Source: Gossypium raimondii | Lineage: Eukaryota; Streptophyta; Magnoliopsida; Malvales; Malvaceae | Length of the DNA stretch: 64,000 bases | Assembly (NCBI RefSeq): GCF_025698545.1 | Contig: NC_068569.1 | Coordinates: 29,326,001-29,390,000 of the forward strand | Direction: 5' to 3' | Part shown: in pieces, positions 12,938 through 24,408 of the stretch | Layout: each line of letters starts with the position of its first letter | Numbering within the stretch: position 1 is the first letter of the stretch | Made by a program: the position numbers and the translations under genes | Notes under the pieces: generated by a model | What the model saw: the letters and a program-made list of their open reading frames with translations, nothing else | Database searches by the model: none | What the model was told of the DNA's origin: nothing

Positions 12938-15900
12938 ATGGTGGGTGAAGCTTTTCTCTCTGCGTCCATTGAGGTGCTGCTTGATAGGATTGTTTCTGGA
13001 GATGTTCTGAGGCTTATCAAAGGAAAGAAACTTGAACCTGTGCTGCTGAAGAAACTGAAGCCAACCTTGATGTCGGTGAAAGCAGTGTTGGATGATGCTG
13101 AAAATAAGCAGATTACCAACCCAAGTGTCAAAAGTTGGACTGATGAGCTCAAAGATTCTGTTTATGATGCCGAGGACCTCCTGGACTAGATCTCTACTGA
13201 AGCTCTTCGGAACAAGATCGAACCTCAATATCAAACTACTGCTATGAAGAAGGTTAGTAGCTTTTTCTCTTCTTCCAATCCTTTCAAAGATGGGATGTAG
13301 TCCAAGCTGGAGGGGATCCGTGGGAGACTAGACTACCTACTCATCCAAAAACAGATTCTGGGTCTGAAAGAAAACTATAAAGGAGAAAAGGCATTTCAAA
13401 GAACGTCTGCAACTTCTTTGGTGGACGAGTCTGATGTTTATGGCAGAGATGATGAAAAAGAAGAAATAATGAAGTTGTTGGATCCTCAAAATCTGTCTGA
13501 AAATCAGATAGCTGTGGTCCCCATTGTGGGTATGGGTGGGCTAGGCAAAACCACCCTTGCCCAATTACAACGACCCCAGAGTGGATAAATGGTTTGACCG
13601 CAAAGCATGGGAGTGTATTTCAGAGGAATTTGATGCTTTCAAGGTAACCAAAACCATTCTTGAAGAGATCAAATGTAGCTGTGATGGAAACCAGAACTTA
13701 AAACGGCTTCAACTTAAACTCAAAGAGCAACTGTCGGGAAAGACATATCTAATCATTTTGGATGATGTTTGGAACAAGAATTATTTTCATTGGAAAGAGC
13801 TTGCAAGTCCCTTCACTTCTGGGGCCAAGAATAGCAAGATTATTGTAACAACATGTGATGAAAACGCTGCAACAATCATGAGGAACGTTCCAACTTATCG
13901 TTTAGATGTGTTATCAGATGATGGTTGTTAGAAGTTTTTTGCAAAGCATGCATTTGATGGTTCAAGCCCCACCAAGCATCCAGATCTGATGGCAATCGGG
14001 GAAGCAATTGTTAAAAGATGTGGCGGTCTCCCTTTGGCTGCAAAAGCTCTTGGAGGCCTTCTGCGTTGCAAACCAGATGCTGGTGAGTGGAAGAAAATTT
14101 TACATAGCAATTTTTGGGACATTCCAAATGATGCAACTAATATTCTTCCAGCGTTAACTTTGAGTTACCATTATCTTCCTTCCCATTTGAAGCGATGTTT
14201 TGCTTATTGTTCAATTTTCCCTAAAGATTACGAATTTGAAAAGGAAGAACTTATTCAATTATGGGTGGCTGAAGGTCTTTTAGAGCTTCCCAAAGACAAT
14301 GGAGATCTGGAAGAACGGGGTACCGAGTACTTCAAAGATTTAAGATTGAGGTCATTATTTCAACAATCTGAAAAAAAAAGAAATCTTCTTTTGTCATGCA
14401 TGATCTAATTAGTGACTTGGCTAAATCTGTAACCGGAGAGTTCATTTGCTGATTGGAAGGTAGTGGAGGTGGTTCTTGTGTAATAACCGAAAGGACCTGT
14501 CATTTGTCTAATGTCCAAGAAGAATATGATGTGCGACAAAAATTTCAGAGTTTGGCTAAAGCAAAGGGTCTACGTACTTTCTTAAATACAAAGTCAGTCT
14601 AGTACTGCTCATTTGTCAGTGATGTGCTAATGCATGATTTGATGGTGAAATCAAGCTTACGAGTGCCTTCATTGGCTGAGTATACAAATATCAAGAATTT
14701 GCCAGAAGACATTGGTAATTTGAAGCATCTACGAAATTTGAATCTCTCAAGAACTAGAATTAAAATGTTGCCAAACTCTTTGTGTACATTGTATAATTTG
14801 CAAGCATTAAAATTGCGTGGATGCAACGACCTTGATGAGTTGCCGAGAGACTTGGAGAGATTGATCAACATGCTATATCTTGATATCAAGGGAACAAAGT
14901 TAGCAAGGATGCCAGAAGGAATGGGTAGGTTGAAAAATCTTCGAATAGTAACAGATTTTGTTTTAAGCTGTCAAACTGGATCAAGCATTAATGAGTTGGG
15001 AAAGCTCTAGCATCTACGTGGAAGACTTTCAATTTCGGGATGGGTGGGGCATTCTTCCTTCTCAAATATAGTATCTTTGGGGTTACATGATTGTAAATTT
15101 TTCATATCCTTACCACCGCTTAGCCAATTATCATCTTTGAAATCTCTCTCCATTTCCGGTTTGAGTGGAGTGTTACTAGTTGGTGATGAGTTCTACGGGA
15201 ATGGACATGCTTCAACTAAACCATTTCAATCTATTGAAATGCTAAGCTTTAAGAATATGGCCGAGTGGGAGGAATGGTATTGTTGGAGTGATGAAGCTTT
15301 CCCTCTTCTACAAGAGCTATGCATTAGAGATTGTCCAAAACTAACTAAGTCTCTTCCCAAACACCTCCCTCGTTTAAAGAAACTGAAGATTGTAGATTGT
15401 GAGAAGCTTGGAGGCTTGCTTCCAACGGCACCAAGCATTTTGGAACTTGAGTTACAGAAATACAAAGCATTGCAGTTGGAGCCATTGGCTTGTGGGCTTC
15501 GGGAGTTGGACATTAGAGATTCGAATATGGATGATTCCGTATTGGAACAAATGTTGCAACGATGCACACTTCTTGAAAAGTTATGTTTGTGGAAGTGTTC
15601 AGAAATTAAATCCCTTCCTGAAGTTAGGGTGCCCATCACGCTGAAGGGATTTAGCATCAATTCATGTGAAAACTTGGATTATTCCAATATCTTCTTGTAT
15701 ACATCCCTTGAATCCTTGGATATAAAAACAGTTGGAAATGTCATGGACTGGAATCTTTCCCATTAGGATCGTTTCCTATGGTAAAGCATGTTAATATTGG
15801 GAGATGTAAAGACTTGAAGTTTATTATTGTTGCTTCAGAGGGCTCTCACCACCAGCATCTAACATGTCTGAATTCTTTGTATATATGGAGGTGCCAAAAT

Positions 15901-16585
15901 TTGATATCTTTTCAAATTGAAGATGGATTATCTTTCACCAATTTGACCCAACTTCGACTTTTCCGTTGCAAAAGTCTAAAGTCATTGCCAGAGCAAATGC
16001 ACTCCGTCTTTCCATCCTTGTGTATTTGACAATAACTGATTGTCCAGAAATAGAGTGGGTTCCAAAAGAGAGTTTGCCCTCCAAATTAACAGAAATTACA
16101 ATCGGACACAGTGATAAACTAATTGAGAGCTTGATTAAGAAAAGGGAATGGAGTTTGCACACACTCCCTTCTCTTACATCTTTCACAATCCTGGATTCAG
16201 ATGTAGAAATGGAGTGTTTTCCAGATGAACATCTGTTTCCCTCTTCGATTACATCTCTCCATATCGCTGTTCTTCAAAATCTAAAGAGTTTGGAGTATAA
16301 GGGGTTTCAACACCTCACCTCTCTTTGCCAATTGTGGATTTCGAATTGTCCCAACCTCCAATCCATGCCCCCAACATGCTTCCACGCTCTCTTTCTTATT
16401 TGTGGATCGGAAGTTGTCCCAAGCTCCAATCCATGTCGCCAAACATGCTCCCTCCCTCTCTTTCTCATTTGTACATTAGTGAATGTCCTTTGCTGAAGGA
16501 ACATTGTGAAAAAGGTAAAGGTAAAGGTTGGCCCAACATTTCCCACAACCCTGTCTTTGTAATTGATTATGAGGTCATTATATAG
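12938..16585 (+). pseudogene. CC-NBS-LRR pseudogene, tandem copy of the gene at 6668
   Basis: It aligns along its whole length with the intact neighbour, from [18 protein letters not shown] to the terminal [12 protein letters not shown]-like end. It carries at least nine lesions: TAG at 13187-13189 and 13298-13300; a 5-nt deletion near 13565 just after an intact P-loop ([12 protein letters not shown]); TAG at 13929-13931 replacing the Trp of RNBS-C; a frameshift in the A-run near 14371-14380; TGA at 14450-14452; TAG at 14600-14602 and 15008-15010; and frameshifts near 15740 and 16020. An in-frame deletion of about 219 bp at 15035 removes LRR sequence. No full receptor can be made. Short CC-only or LRR-only products are conceivable but unsupported. 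Confidence 0.93.
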
Positions 16586-17093
16586 AAGGGGCAGTGACTG
16601 AGAAAACAAATGTTCTGACGCAGGTATTTCGGTTCATTTTTTACTTTCATGACAAATGTATTTTTGCTTCTTCTTTTTTTTAAAATAGAATTAGATCTGC
16701 ACAATATGTTTAAGGGAACTTGTTTTGATTTGCATGATTGTCATTCAAATGAAGGTTTTTTGTTTGGACATTAATTGGATCATCTTAGAATCCAAAGGTA
16801 ATTAAGGTTATTATTATTATGCTCTTAAGGGAAGTTGGGATCATAAATGTGGGTGATTGGATAATTTCCAATCGCAGCTTTGCGTGAATGAGCTTAAACT
16901 TGGTTGTAAAATGTAAAGGGGTTTTTAGTTGAATCATATTGGCTTTCAACTACTGCCCATGTTTACTCGCACCTTATTTTATTTCTCTTAAATGTTTTTG
17001 AACACGCTCTTAACAGACACCAGGCTCAAATTTCTTCTGACAATCTTGTGTTAGCTACCATGATCCGCAATCATGCCATCAACCTCAAATTCC

Positions 17094-17417
17094 CCATATT
17101 CAGAAATAGAGATGGAGTGTTTTCCAGATGAACATCTGCCTCCCTCTTCACTTATATCTCTCAGGATCTCTGATCTTCCAAATCTAAAGAGTTTGAAGTA
17201 TAAGGGGTTTCAACGCCTCACCTCCTTTTGCAATTTGTATATCTCAGACTGTCCCAACCTCCACTCCATGCCGCCAAACCTGCTCCCTCCCTCTCTTTCT
17301 CGTTTGTAAATTAGGAGATGTCCATTGCTGAAGGAACGTTGTGAAAAGGAGAAAGGTAAAGACTGGCCCAACATTTCCCACCTCCCTTTATTTGAATTGA
17401 CGGTCAACTCATTATAT
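17094..17417 (+). pseudogene. third, partial copy of the NBS-LRR C-terminal LRR end
   Basis: It encodes [19 protein letters not shown] and the following LRRs, ending near the [17 protein letters not shown]-like terminus. It matches 16194-16585 of the pseudogene and the end of the intact gene. Downstream, the string gtgactgagaaaacaaatgt is shared with the pseudogene's tail (16593 and 17428), so the duplication includes 3' untranslated sequence and a following 'gcaggtatt' that looks like a donor. A premature TAA at 17307-17309 breaks the frame. No NB-ARC is present. It is a segmental duplicate rather than a gene. Confidence 0.88.
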
Positions 17418-20400
17418 AGAAGGGGGAGTGACTGAGAAAACAAATGTCCTGCCGCAGGTATTCCATTCATTTTCATTAACCCTCATCCCTTCTTTTTCTT
17501 CTCTAATTTATTTCTTGATTCCTTTGCTTTCGTTACAAAAGTACTTTTTCCTTATTTTCAACAGAATTAGATCAGAAACTTAAGAAATGAATAAGTTGAT
17601 GGAAGTTGGGATCATAAATGTGGGTGATTTGTGGGTTAATTTCCATTCCCAGCTTTCTGTAAATTGGAGTTCATGGAATCTGATCTGACTGCATTTTGAG
17701 GGACTATTTCGCATATGCACAAGGTGAAAAGGTCGAGATTTTGCTCAGAATCATCATGCCCATAAAGATATGGATAGCTAGCTACCTGATTCAATTTGGT
17801 AATTTTCATGCAATACATTTTGTGTATGTCAATTAAGAGCACTTTTTCTTCACCAATTTTAAACCATTTCTTGTTTTTGTCAACCTTGTATGCATTGCTA
17901 GGTTAGCTTGAACTTTGTATGGTTGAGATAATAAATATTGATGCTTCTCTCATTAGTTTCCATAATTAAGAAGCAGAGTCGTTTGCGAAATGGAAGACCT
18001 GCAATCAATGATCTTCAATGGTTGTGCATTGTGTTCTTGAGCTGATAAAGAAGCTTTGAAACCAGTACATCAACGGTTCCTCGGATTTTCAAACACTATA
18101 AAAGGTCAATAACAAGAAGAACTGCAGTTAGTTTCCAGGCATGCAACACACAGGAAAATGCCAACATATCCAACAGAATGCATGAAAACAGATATTGAAA
18201 TGCTTATCTGATGCATATTCTTTTTCCTTTCAGCAATCTTGTGTTAGCTACTCTGATCCACAATCATGACAGGCATCAACCTCAAATTTCTTGGAATCTT
18301 TCTGACGACTTTCTATCAATGCGTTTCTTGTAGTGTTCTAAACTAAAAAGTTGAAGTCCTTTGTTTCAACTTTTATAGTGGATTAGAAATTTTATCTGTC
18401 AATAATTGATTATCATACATCATAACATGGTCTTCTCATTCACAATCACCCCTTTGTTAACTCCTAACATTATTCTCTTTCTTTACGTGAAATATGATAT
18501 TATGGTTTTTCCTTTTGAATTCATATGGTATACAAAGGTTGAGTTGTGCATTTTTCCCCCTTTATTCAAAAAATGCAAATTAGTCCCTAAATTCATATGA
18601 TGCATTTTCTCTCTAACCTAACGTGTAAAGACTAATTTGCCCATTTTCTCAATAGAGGAAACAAAATGCAAAATTTAGATAGTTTGGCAATGCTTTTGAA
18701 AAGTGCTGTGGAAAAGTGCTTTTCAAGAGTACTTTTGAAATGTTCATTTAAACATGTTATTATCAAGTAACAAATATGAATTTAAATAATATTTAAATTA
18801 GTTAACATTATTATATTTTAGTAAGAATATAAAAAAATTATTATAACTTGTTGTTAATATTTTAATATATAAAATATAAATTTTAAATATTTTTAAGCAA
18901 TAAATATTAATTATTTATAAAATTTAATTAGAATATATAAACTATATTTTGAATATTTAAATATAACCATTAAATATTTTTAATTAGTATTTTAAAAAAT
19001 ATTATTTTATTTTTAATTAATGATTTTAACATATTTGTAATTAAGCACCAAGAAAAAAAAGTACTATGTTATTGGAGGGATGAAAAAGTAATTAAGCACT
19101 AAAAGTGCTTTTGGGAGAGGAAAAGCTAAAATTTTTAGCCTCTCCTCTTCAAGAATGCTTTTGAAAAGCACTCCTGAAAAGGAGAAGCTAAAAATTTCAA
19201 CCAAAAGCAGTTTGTTTTGCACAACTTTTCTTCTAAAAGTGTTTTTAGAGTCAGAAGTGTTTTTTTTAAGCAATGAAGAACTGGCCTTTAGGTTGGGAGA
19301 GATTGATGAACTTGGTCTCAAAGTTTCAGGTCTTTTCTCTTTCAAATGCTTACATGTTCACACTACCTATATCACTTGGGCTCAAGTATGAAACTGTGAA
19401 TACAGGTAGTCTGACACGGGTATGCTCTATTATTTTCCTCAGATTTTCATATATTTAGAGAATCGTTGAAGACCATATTCCCGTATTTGTGTACAGATAT
19501 GCATCTAATGTTGGACATCGTTTCTTGAAGAACGGAAGCAACTTAGATTTGAGGTATGTCTCATCACTTGCTTCCTGGTGATTGAAGACATCGATGCAAA
19601 TTTAGTGTATTAGTACTATTTATTTGAGTTCCGTATTGGATCTAACATGAAAGTTTGCTTTGTCTTAAAGGTTTTGCACCATGAAAATGTCAACTGGTCT
19701 TCTACTGGCTTCAGCAGGGGGTTGAATGTCTTTGTAACAAGTTGGTCGAATTTTTGGATTGTGAAAGCAACATGGAGGATGATCTTATATTGTTAACTCT
19801 TCACATTGGTTTATGATTCGAAGATTGTTCTTTTCGGAACTGTCCGAGGTTCATAACAATCACCATCCACCTTCAAAAGACCATGCCAGTGCCAAGCAAG
19901 TCATTTTCGAACATTAAAGAGCTATTTTATTCGGACTCAAATGTAAGCGTCAGATATGAATACATGCTCAATCAAGAAAAAAGGTGGAAGAAAGTCCATT
20001 TCGAACACATTGTATTGCAGAGTTTGAAACTGATTTGCTAATGTGATTGAATTTCAGATGTCGATTCTGGGTTCTTATTCCATATACAGAATTTTGCTAG
20101 CAATTTCATTCCCTGTTTAATTGTTAATTTCTTGTAAGCTTATGCCTAAATTAGTCTCCAAAAAGTAGTTGACATAGTTGGAGCTTTTAAGAACATACGA
20201 AACCATAACATACATCTACATTTCCAGACTGAAATGCCCAGTCTCGGATGTGGATTTGTTGTATGTATTATATCAATATATTCAAGTTTGGGGGTTTTTT
20301 CTTCATTTATTTGAAGAATATTGAAGAATATATTTATACGGATAAAAACAGCTTCTCTCCAACAGAAACAGACAAAAGAAAAGCCCAATCTGACAGCAGA

Positions 20401-20557
20401 AAAACAGTGCAATTCAATGTTGATTAATGTCTGCCCAATCTAACATAGGACCCCACGACCTCTAAAGCCTGTCTAAAATATTATTTCCTGAAAAATCCTG
20501 AAACAGGGTTTTAAATTTTATAGATTCACAAATAAAACCAACAATTCCTTTCTTGCA
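17418..20557. other. intergenic between the resistance cluster and the thioredoxin gene
   Basis: It holds leftovers of the cluster: 18236-18280 repeats part of 17041-17087 (caatcttgtgttagctac, then catcaacctcaaatt). A hairpin-forming repeat lies at 18690-19275 and copies of the gene-associated MITE near 19390-19510 and 20190-20290. Stretches at 19500-20100 look exon-like in base composition, but no protein could be recognised. Confidence 0.45.
18690..19275. repeat. AAAAGTGCTTTT-type foldback repeat
   Basis: Several inverted copies of a 'gcttttgaaaagtgctttt' motif border an AT-rich core. A tight palindrome at about 19098-19185 pairs gtgcttttgggagaggaaaa with the downstream ttttagcctctcctcttcaa-type arm. 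It is probably a non-autonomous DNA transposon. No target duplication was identified. Confidence 0.6.
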
Positions 20558-23500
20558 ATGACTTCTCAATCATTCACCTTAAGCTTCTCTCCATCTCTTA
20601 AAACTCTAATAAATTCCAATTCTTCTGGAGACTGTTTACCTTGTTTCTCAGTATCCTTCTCGAAAAAAATCCCTTGTTCAAGCTTTGGGTTTTGTTTGAA
20701 GAGAAAAATATTGGGTTTTGATGAGAAAATTAATGGGTTTGGAGGGAACTTTGGGATCTTTAGTGCTTGGAGAGAAGAAGGGCAATTGGAGGAGTTGGAT
20801 GATGCGCCATTGACAGTTGAATTACAGCAAATTTGCAGTGAGAGTCAGTTCGATAGAGTCATTGCAGAAGCTCAACAACTTGAGGAGTCTTTGATTATAC
20901 TGTGGTATGTATATTTCTGGGTTGTTTATAATATGGTTTCTTGGGTTTGTTTTGATTTGTCTACTTTTTATTGTTTGTTGAATCGGAGAAAGTTAAATTT
21001 TCCCAGGAAAATGTCGATGCTTGAAAGTTTTTGTTGAGAATCTGATTTATTCATTAAATCAATTCTTATTCCCATTTAATGTGAGTATTTAGATAAATCT
21101 TTTCCCAACCCTTAAACTTCATCCGCCATATTTAAACTTATGGTATCTCCAGTTCCAAACATGGATTTTTCCCATTTAATGAGATTGATCAACATTATGT
21201 GGTTTGTTTACAAAGAAAGTGAAGGGGAAATAACTAGATTGCTCGCACCCTTCATTTTTTAATTGCCCTGTGATCCTTAAAATACATAGAAGAACATTAA
21301 AAAGTTGAATATAGATACATAGTACAACTACACATACCCTTATTGGACACTTGCACTCCAGTCCGAGTAACATAAAAAATAGATTAAAGTTGGAGATATT
21401 CTGCCATTCCTGTCCTGGTAACGTGGCCTAATGTAGATGAGACTGAAAACCAAGTAGTCTCATCTATGATGTTACCTACACCTAGGTGAAGAATACGTTA
21501 ACTTGGACTCAGTGTGAACGTTAGATACAGTTATATGTTCAACTTTCTTTATGCTTCAAGTTTTTTCCATGTATTTGAAGATCCTTGTTGGCTCATACCC
21601 CATACCAATATCCATAGGTGTCAAATATGGGTGTTAAAAACAGATAATTTAAGAAAGATAAAGAGTTGGAACAGTGTAGGAAGGTATTATTGTTTCAAAG
21701 CTTAATTGTTACCTTGAAAACTACCAATACAGAATGTTGAGTTGAATTAATGTACAAAAAGCTTCTCCTCTTTGCAGAATGCAGATCAAAATATTTTAGC
21801 ACTTAATTTTCTTATTAATGTATCGAGTTTGATCATAAAAGAAAGTGATTTGAACTTGTAGGATGGCAAGCTGGTGCAGAAAGTGTATATATTTGAAACC
21901 AAAATTGGAAAAGTTGGCAGCTGATTTCCATCCAAGGTCAGCTAAATTCCATTTTAAATCAGCAAACACTATTAATCTGATCTATCGCAACGAACCTAGT
22001 GTAGCTTCCTTGTTTCTCAAATCATTTTGGTGTATGTTACTTGAACTCTATTTTTCATGAAATATCTATGTCCGATGTACATTCAAACATGGATATGGGG
22101 ATATATCTCTCCAAGGACATTCTAAAAACCCTCCAAGTATGTGGAAAAACCTAGAAAAATGCTGAACATATCCATATAGGACATTTTATATCCGACACTT
22201 ACCCCCAAGTTTGAGTAACATAGATTTAGGTATAGTTACTATTTTGTTCCTGCACATGTATTTGGATGTATAATTATTAACTTACCTGTAAAAAGGAGTA
22301 TACTTGTAGATTTTTGGCAAAAGCTGATAAATACCTTGATCAACTTCATCCATCTCCTTGCTAAATTCATAAGCAGTATCTTGTATAAGTATTTAAATCT
22401 CCCTGTTCTGGCTTTAATTTGAAGTTAGTTAGGGGAGCCGAATCTTTTCTGACCATTCATTTGGACCAGGGTCTCTCTCGACTCATTTAGTGAAACAAGT
22501 TGCTTTCTAATTGTTCCAGAGAACTAGCAAACGAAAAAGTTCATCCTTAGTTTGCAACTAATTTGGAGGAATTCAGCATCTCTTGATCTCATGATGTTCA
22601 TTCACACGGCTTAATTCTTCTAATCCTTGTTACCACATATGATAGATGATGGAGTTGAGCAACAACATATCCAGATTCATATAAATTAAGGGTTCAGATT
22701 GTGAGCCTTTGACTTGTTTAAGTACAGCTTTGCATTGCTTCCTTCATGTGGAACGTCAGGCCATGAACTGATCCTCTTTCTCCTTAGATAGTCCGCAAAA
22801 GCTTGCAATTAGTCCATCTTTCTGGCTTGTTGATTAATCCGGAGATGTCTCTCCCACTAAAGTACAAGGAGCAGAGTGGGAATCTCGTAGTGCCTAACTT
22901 TGAAGTTTAAACTTTTGATATACGAATTTGTTGCATGCTGTTGCCTCTGAATTTTGCAGTATTTTCTAGGCTACTTAAATGCTTCAATTCATCAGTTCCT
23001 TCTTCTTCTTTTTTTCAATTTTCCTTTTGTTTGTTGCTTCTACATCCCCAGATGATCCAATGGCTAAAATTTATACCGGAATTCTGCAATCTCATATGTA
23101 TAAAAAATAGTCCTTATCATGTAGATTTTGTTTCTTGTCTGAAGTTGTTCATGTATGAAATCGAACAAGCTAGCTTGGTGATTAAGGACATTAATCTCCT
23201 TTCGAATGGTTCTTGCAGATTGCGATTTTACTGTGTAGATGTCAATACTGTTCCGCACAACCTTGTTGCTCGGGCTGGAGTCACTGTAAGTGTCACATAA
23301 CTCTGACGTCTGTCAGCTTAATAATTATGTTTTGAACTGTCTGTTGTCAATACAACTATGTTTTCTGTAGTTAAAACACCGATAAATCACTCAAATCTTT
23401 GGCGTAATGTAACAATACAAAAAAGCAGTTGCCTGTAATCTTGAAAATCACAGTTGCCAAACTTGTTCTTCAATCCTTTGGGTAGAATAACATTAGATTC

Positions 23501-24408
23501 TAAAGTCATGTATCCTACAACCTCTATTACTCTGACTTCATTTTTTCCTTTGTAATGCTCGTCTCATTTCTGGATATAGATGGGATATGATTCAACAAGG
23601 ACCCCTAAAATACATGGAAAAACTTAGAAGAAACTGCACACACCTATATAATACATACATGTACCCAACATTCACACCCAAGTCCGAATGATATAGCCTA
23701 CAACCGTTTTTATATGAGCTCTTAAACAGAGATAGAAAAGCATCTAACATTTGAAAACTCATGTTACGAAGACAGCGATCATACCCTTGAATGTTCATGG
23801 CATTTTCGTGTTTCAACACTTACCCACTATGAGTTCAAAGGATCTCTTCTAATACATGCATGATTCGTTTTATTAACAAAAATTATGAAATTATGATTAG
23901 ACTGAACTGATTATTCCTTTATGCATGTTTCGATTCATCAACAACTCTGCAGAAAATGCCAACGATACAGGTTAGTATCAATTCCTTGGTAAATCATAAT
24001 TTCTACCTTGATTTCTATGTTATCGAAAAACCCGTGTCCAGCACATATATGGATACAGGTACGAGGATATGACCTTACAAAAGCCCTCCAAATACATAAA
24101 AAACTCGAAACGAAAATTGAACATACTCTTCTCAGATACATACATGTATCTGACATTGCACCCGAATTCAGGTCACATTTATTTTCCTAAAGATCCGCCT
24201 TGGCACTTTAGCAAAGCAACATTCAGCTGAACTTTAAGATAGTTTGATTTGCTTGCAGTCTTGGATACATTGGTTTTTAACCTAATAATGGTGTTTATTA
24301 CAGTTATGGAGAGATGGCAAGAAACAGGCTGAGGTGATTGGTGGCCACAAAGCATATTTGGTTGTTAATGAAGTACGCCAAATGATCGAAAACGAATGTA
24401 CTGCATGA
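20558..24408 (+). CDS. WCRKC1: chloroplast thioredoxin-like protein with WCRKC active site (thioredoxin-like 3)
   Basis: Five coding exons by my reading: 20558-20904, 21862-21936, 23219-23285, 23953-23970 and 24304-24408. All introns are GT..AG and phases fit, giving 203 aa. The N-terminus is Ser-rich and acidic-poor for about 60 residues, like a plastid transit peptide. The thioredoxin fold follows with [20 protein letters not shown]. The redox site is WCRKC instead of the classical WCGPC. After it come [20 protein letters not shown], the cis-proline motif KMPTIQLW and the end [15 protein letters not shown]. It is a disulfide reductase-type plastid protein whose targets are not well known. 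WCRKC1 is preferred over WCRKC2 from memory of RAGVTKMPTIQLWRDG. Every large intron contains copies of the 190-bp MITE described at 37843. Confidence 0.9.
21270..21375. repeat. partial copy of the gene-associated MITE (intron 1 of WCRKC)
   Basis: It reads 'ccttaaaatacatagaagaac' to 'attggacacttgcactccag' and then tccgagtaacat, the right end of the family defined at 37843-38028. A second partial copy in the opposite orientation follows at about 21500-21685 ('catgtatttgaagatccttg'). Confidence 0.65.
22065..22225. mobile_element. copy of the gene-associated MITE (intron 2 of WCRKC)
   Basis: It contains ctatgtccgatg at the left, 'ccctccaagtatgtggaaaa' in the middle and 'gacacttacccccaagtttg' then agtaacatag at the right. 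No clean target duplication is seen. Confidence 0.75.
23580..23700. mobile_element. copy of the gene-associated MITE (intron 3 of WCRKC)
   Basis: It contains 'ccctaaaatacatggaaaaa', a run with 'atgtacccaacattcacacc', and then caagtccgaatgatatag, the family's right end. Confidence 0.7.
24030..24180. mobile_element. copy of the gene-associated MITE (intron 4 of WCRKC)
   Basis: It contains cgtgtccagcacatatatgg, 'gccctccaaatacataaaaa' and 'catgtatctgacattgcacc'. A short right-end fragment ('tctgaatccgagtaacatgg') also lies at 24445-24500, just after the stop codon. Confidence 0.7.

Noticed and set aside
15226-15660. 144-aa minus-strand frame
   Set aside because: Antisense of the LRR region of the NBS-LRR pseudogene; same for the frame at 9820-10230 opposite the intact gene.
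19500-20100. exon-like stretch between the cluster and the thioredoxin gene
   Set aside because: Base composition looks partly coding, but all frames are interrupted and no motif emerges. It may be a spliced 3' untranslated region of a resistance gene.
20146-20412. 88-aa minus-strand frame before the thioredoxin gene
   Set aside because: It overlaps a degraded copy of the gene-associated MITE and matches no family I know.
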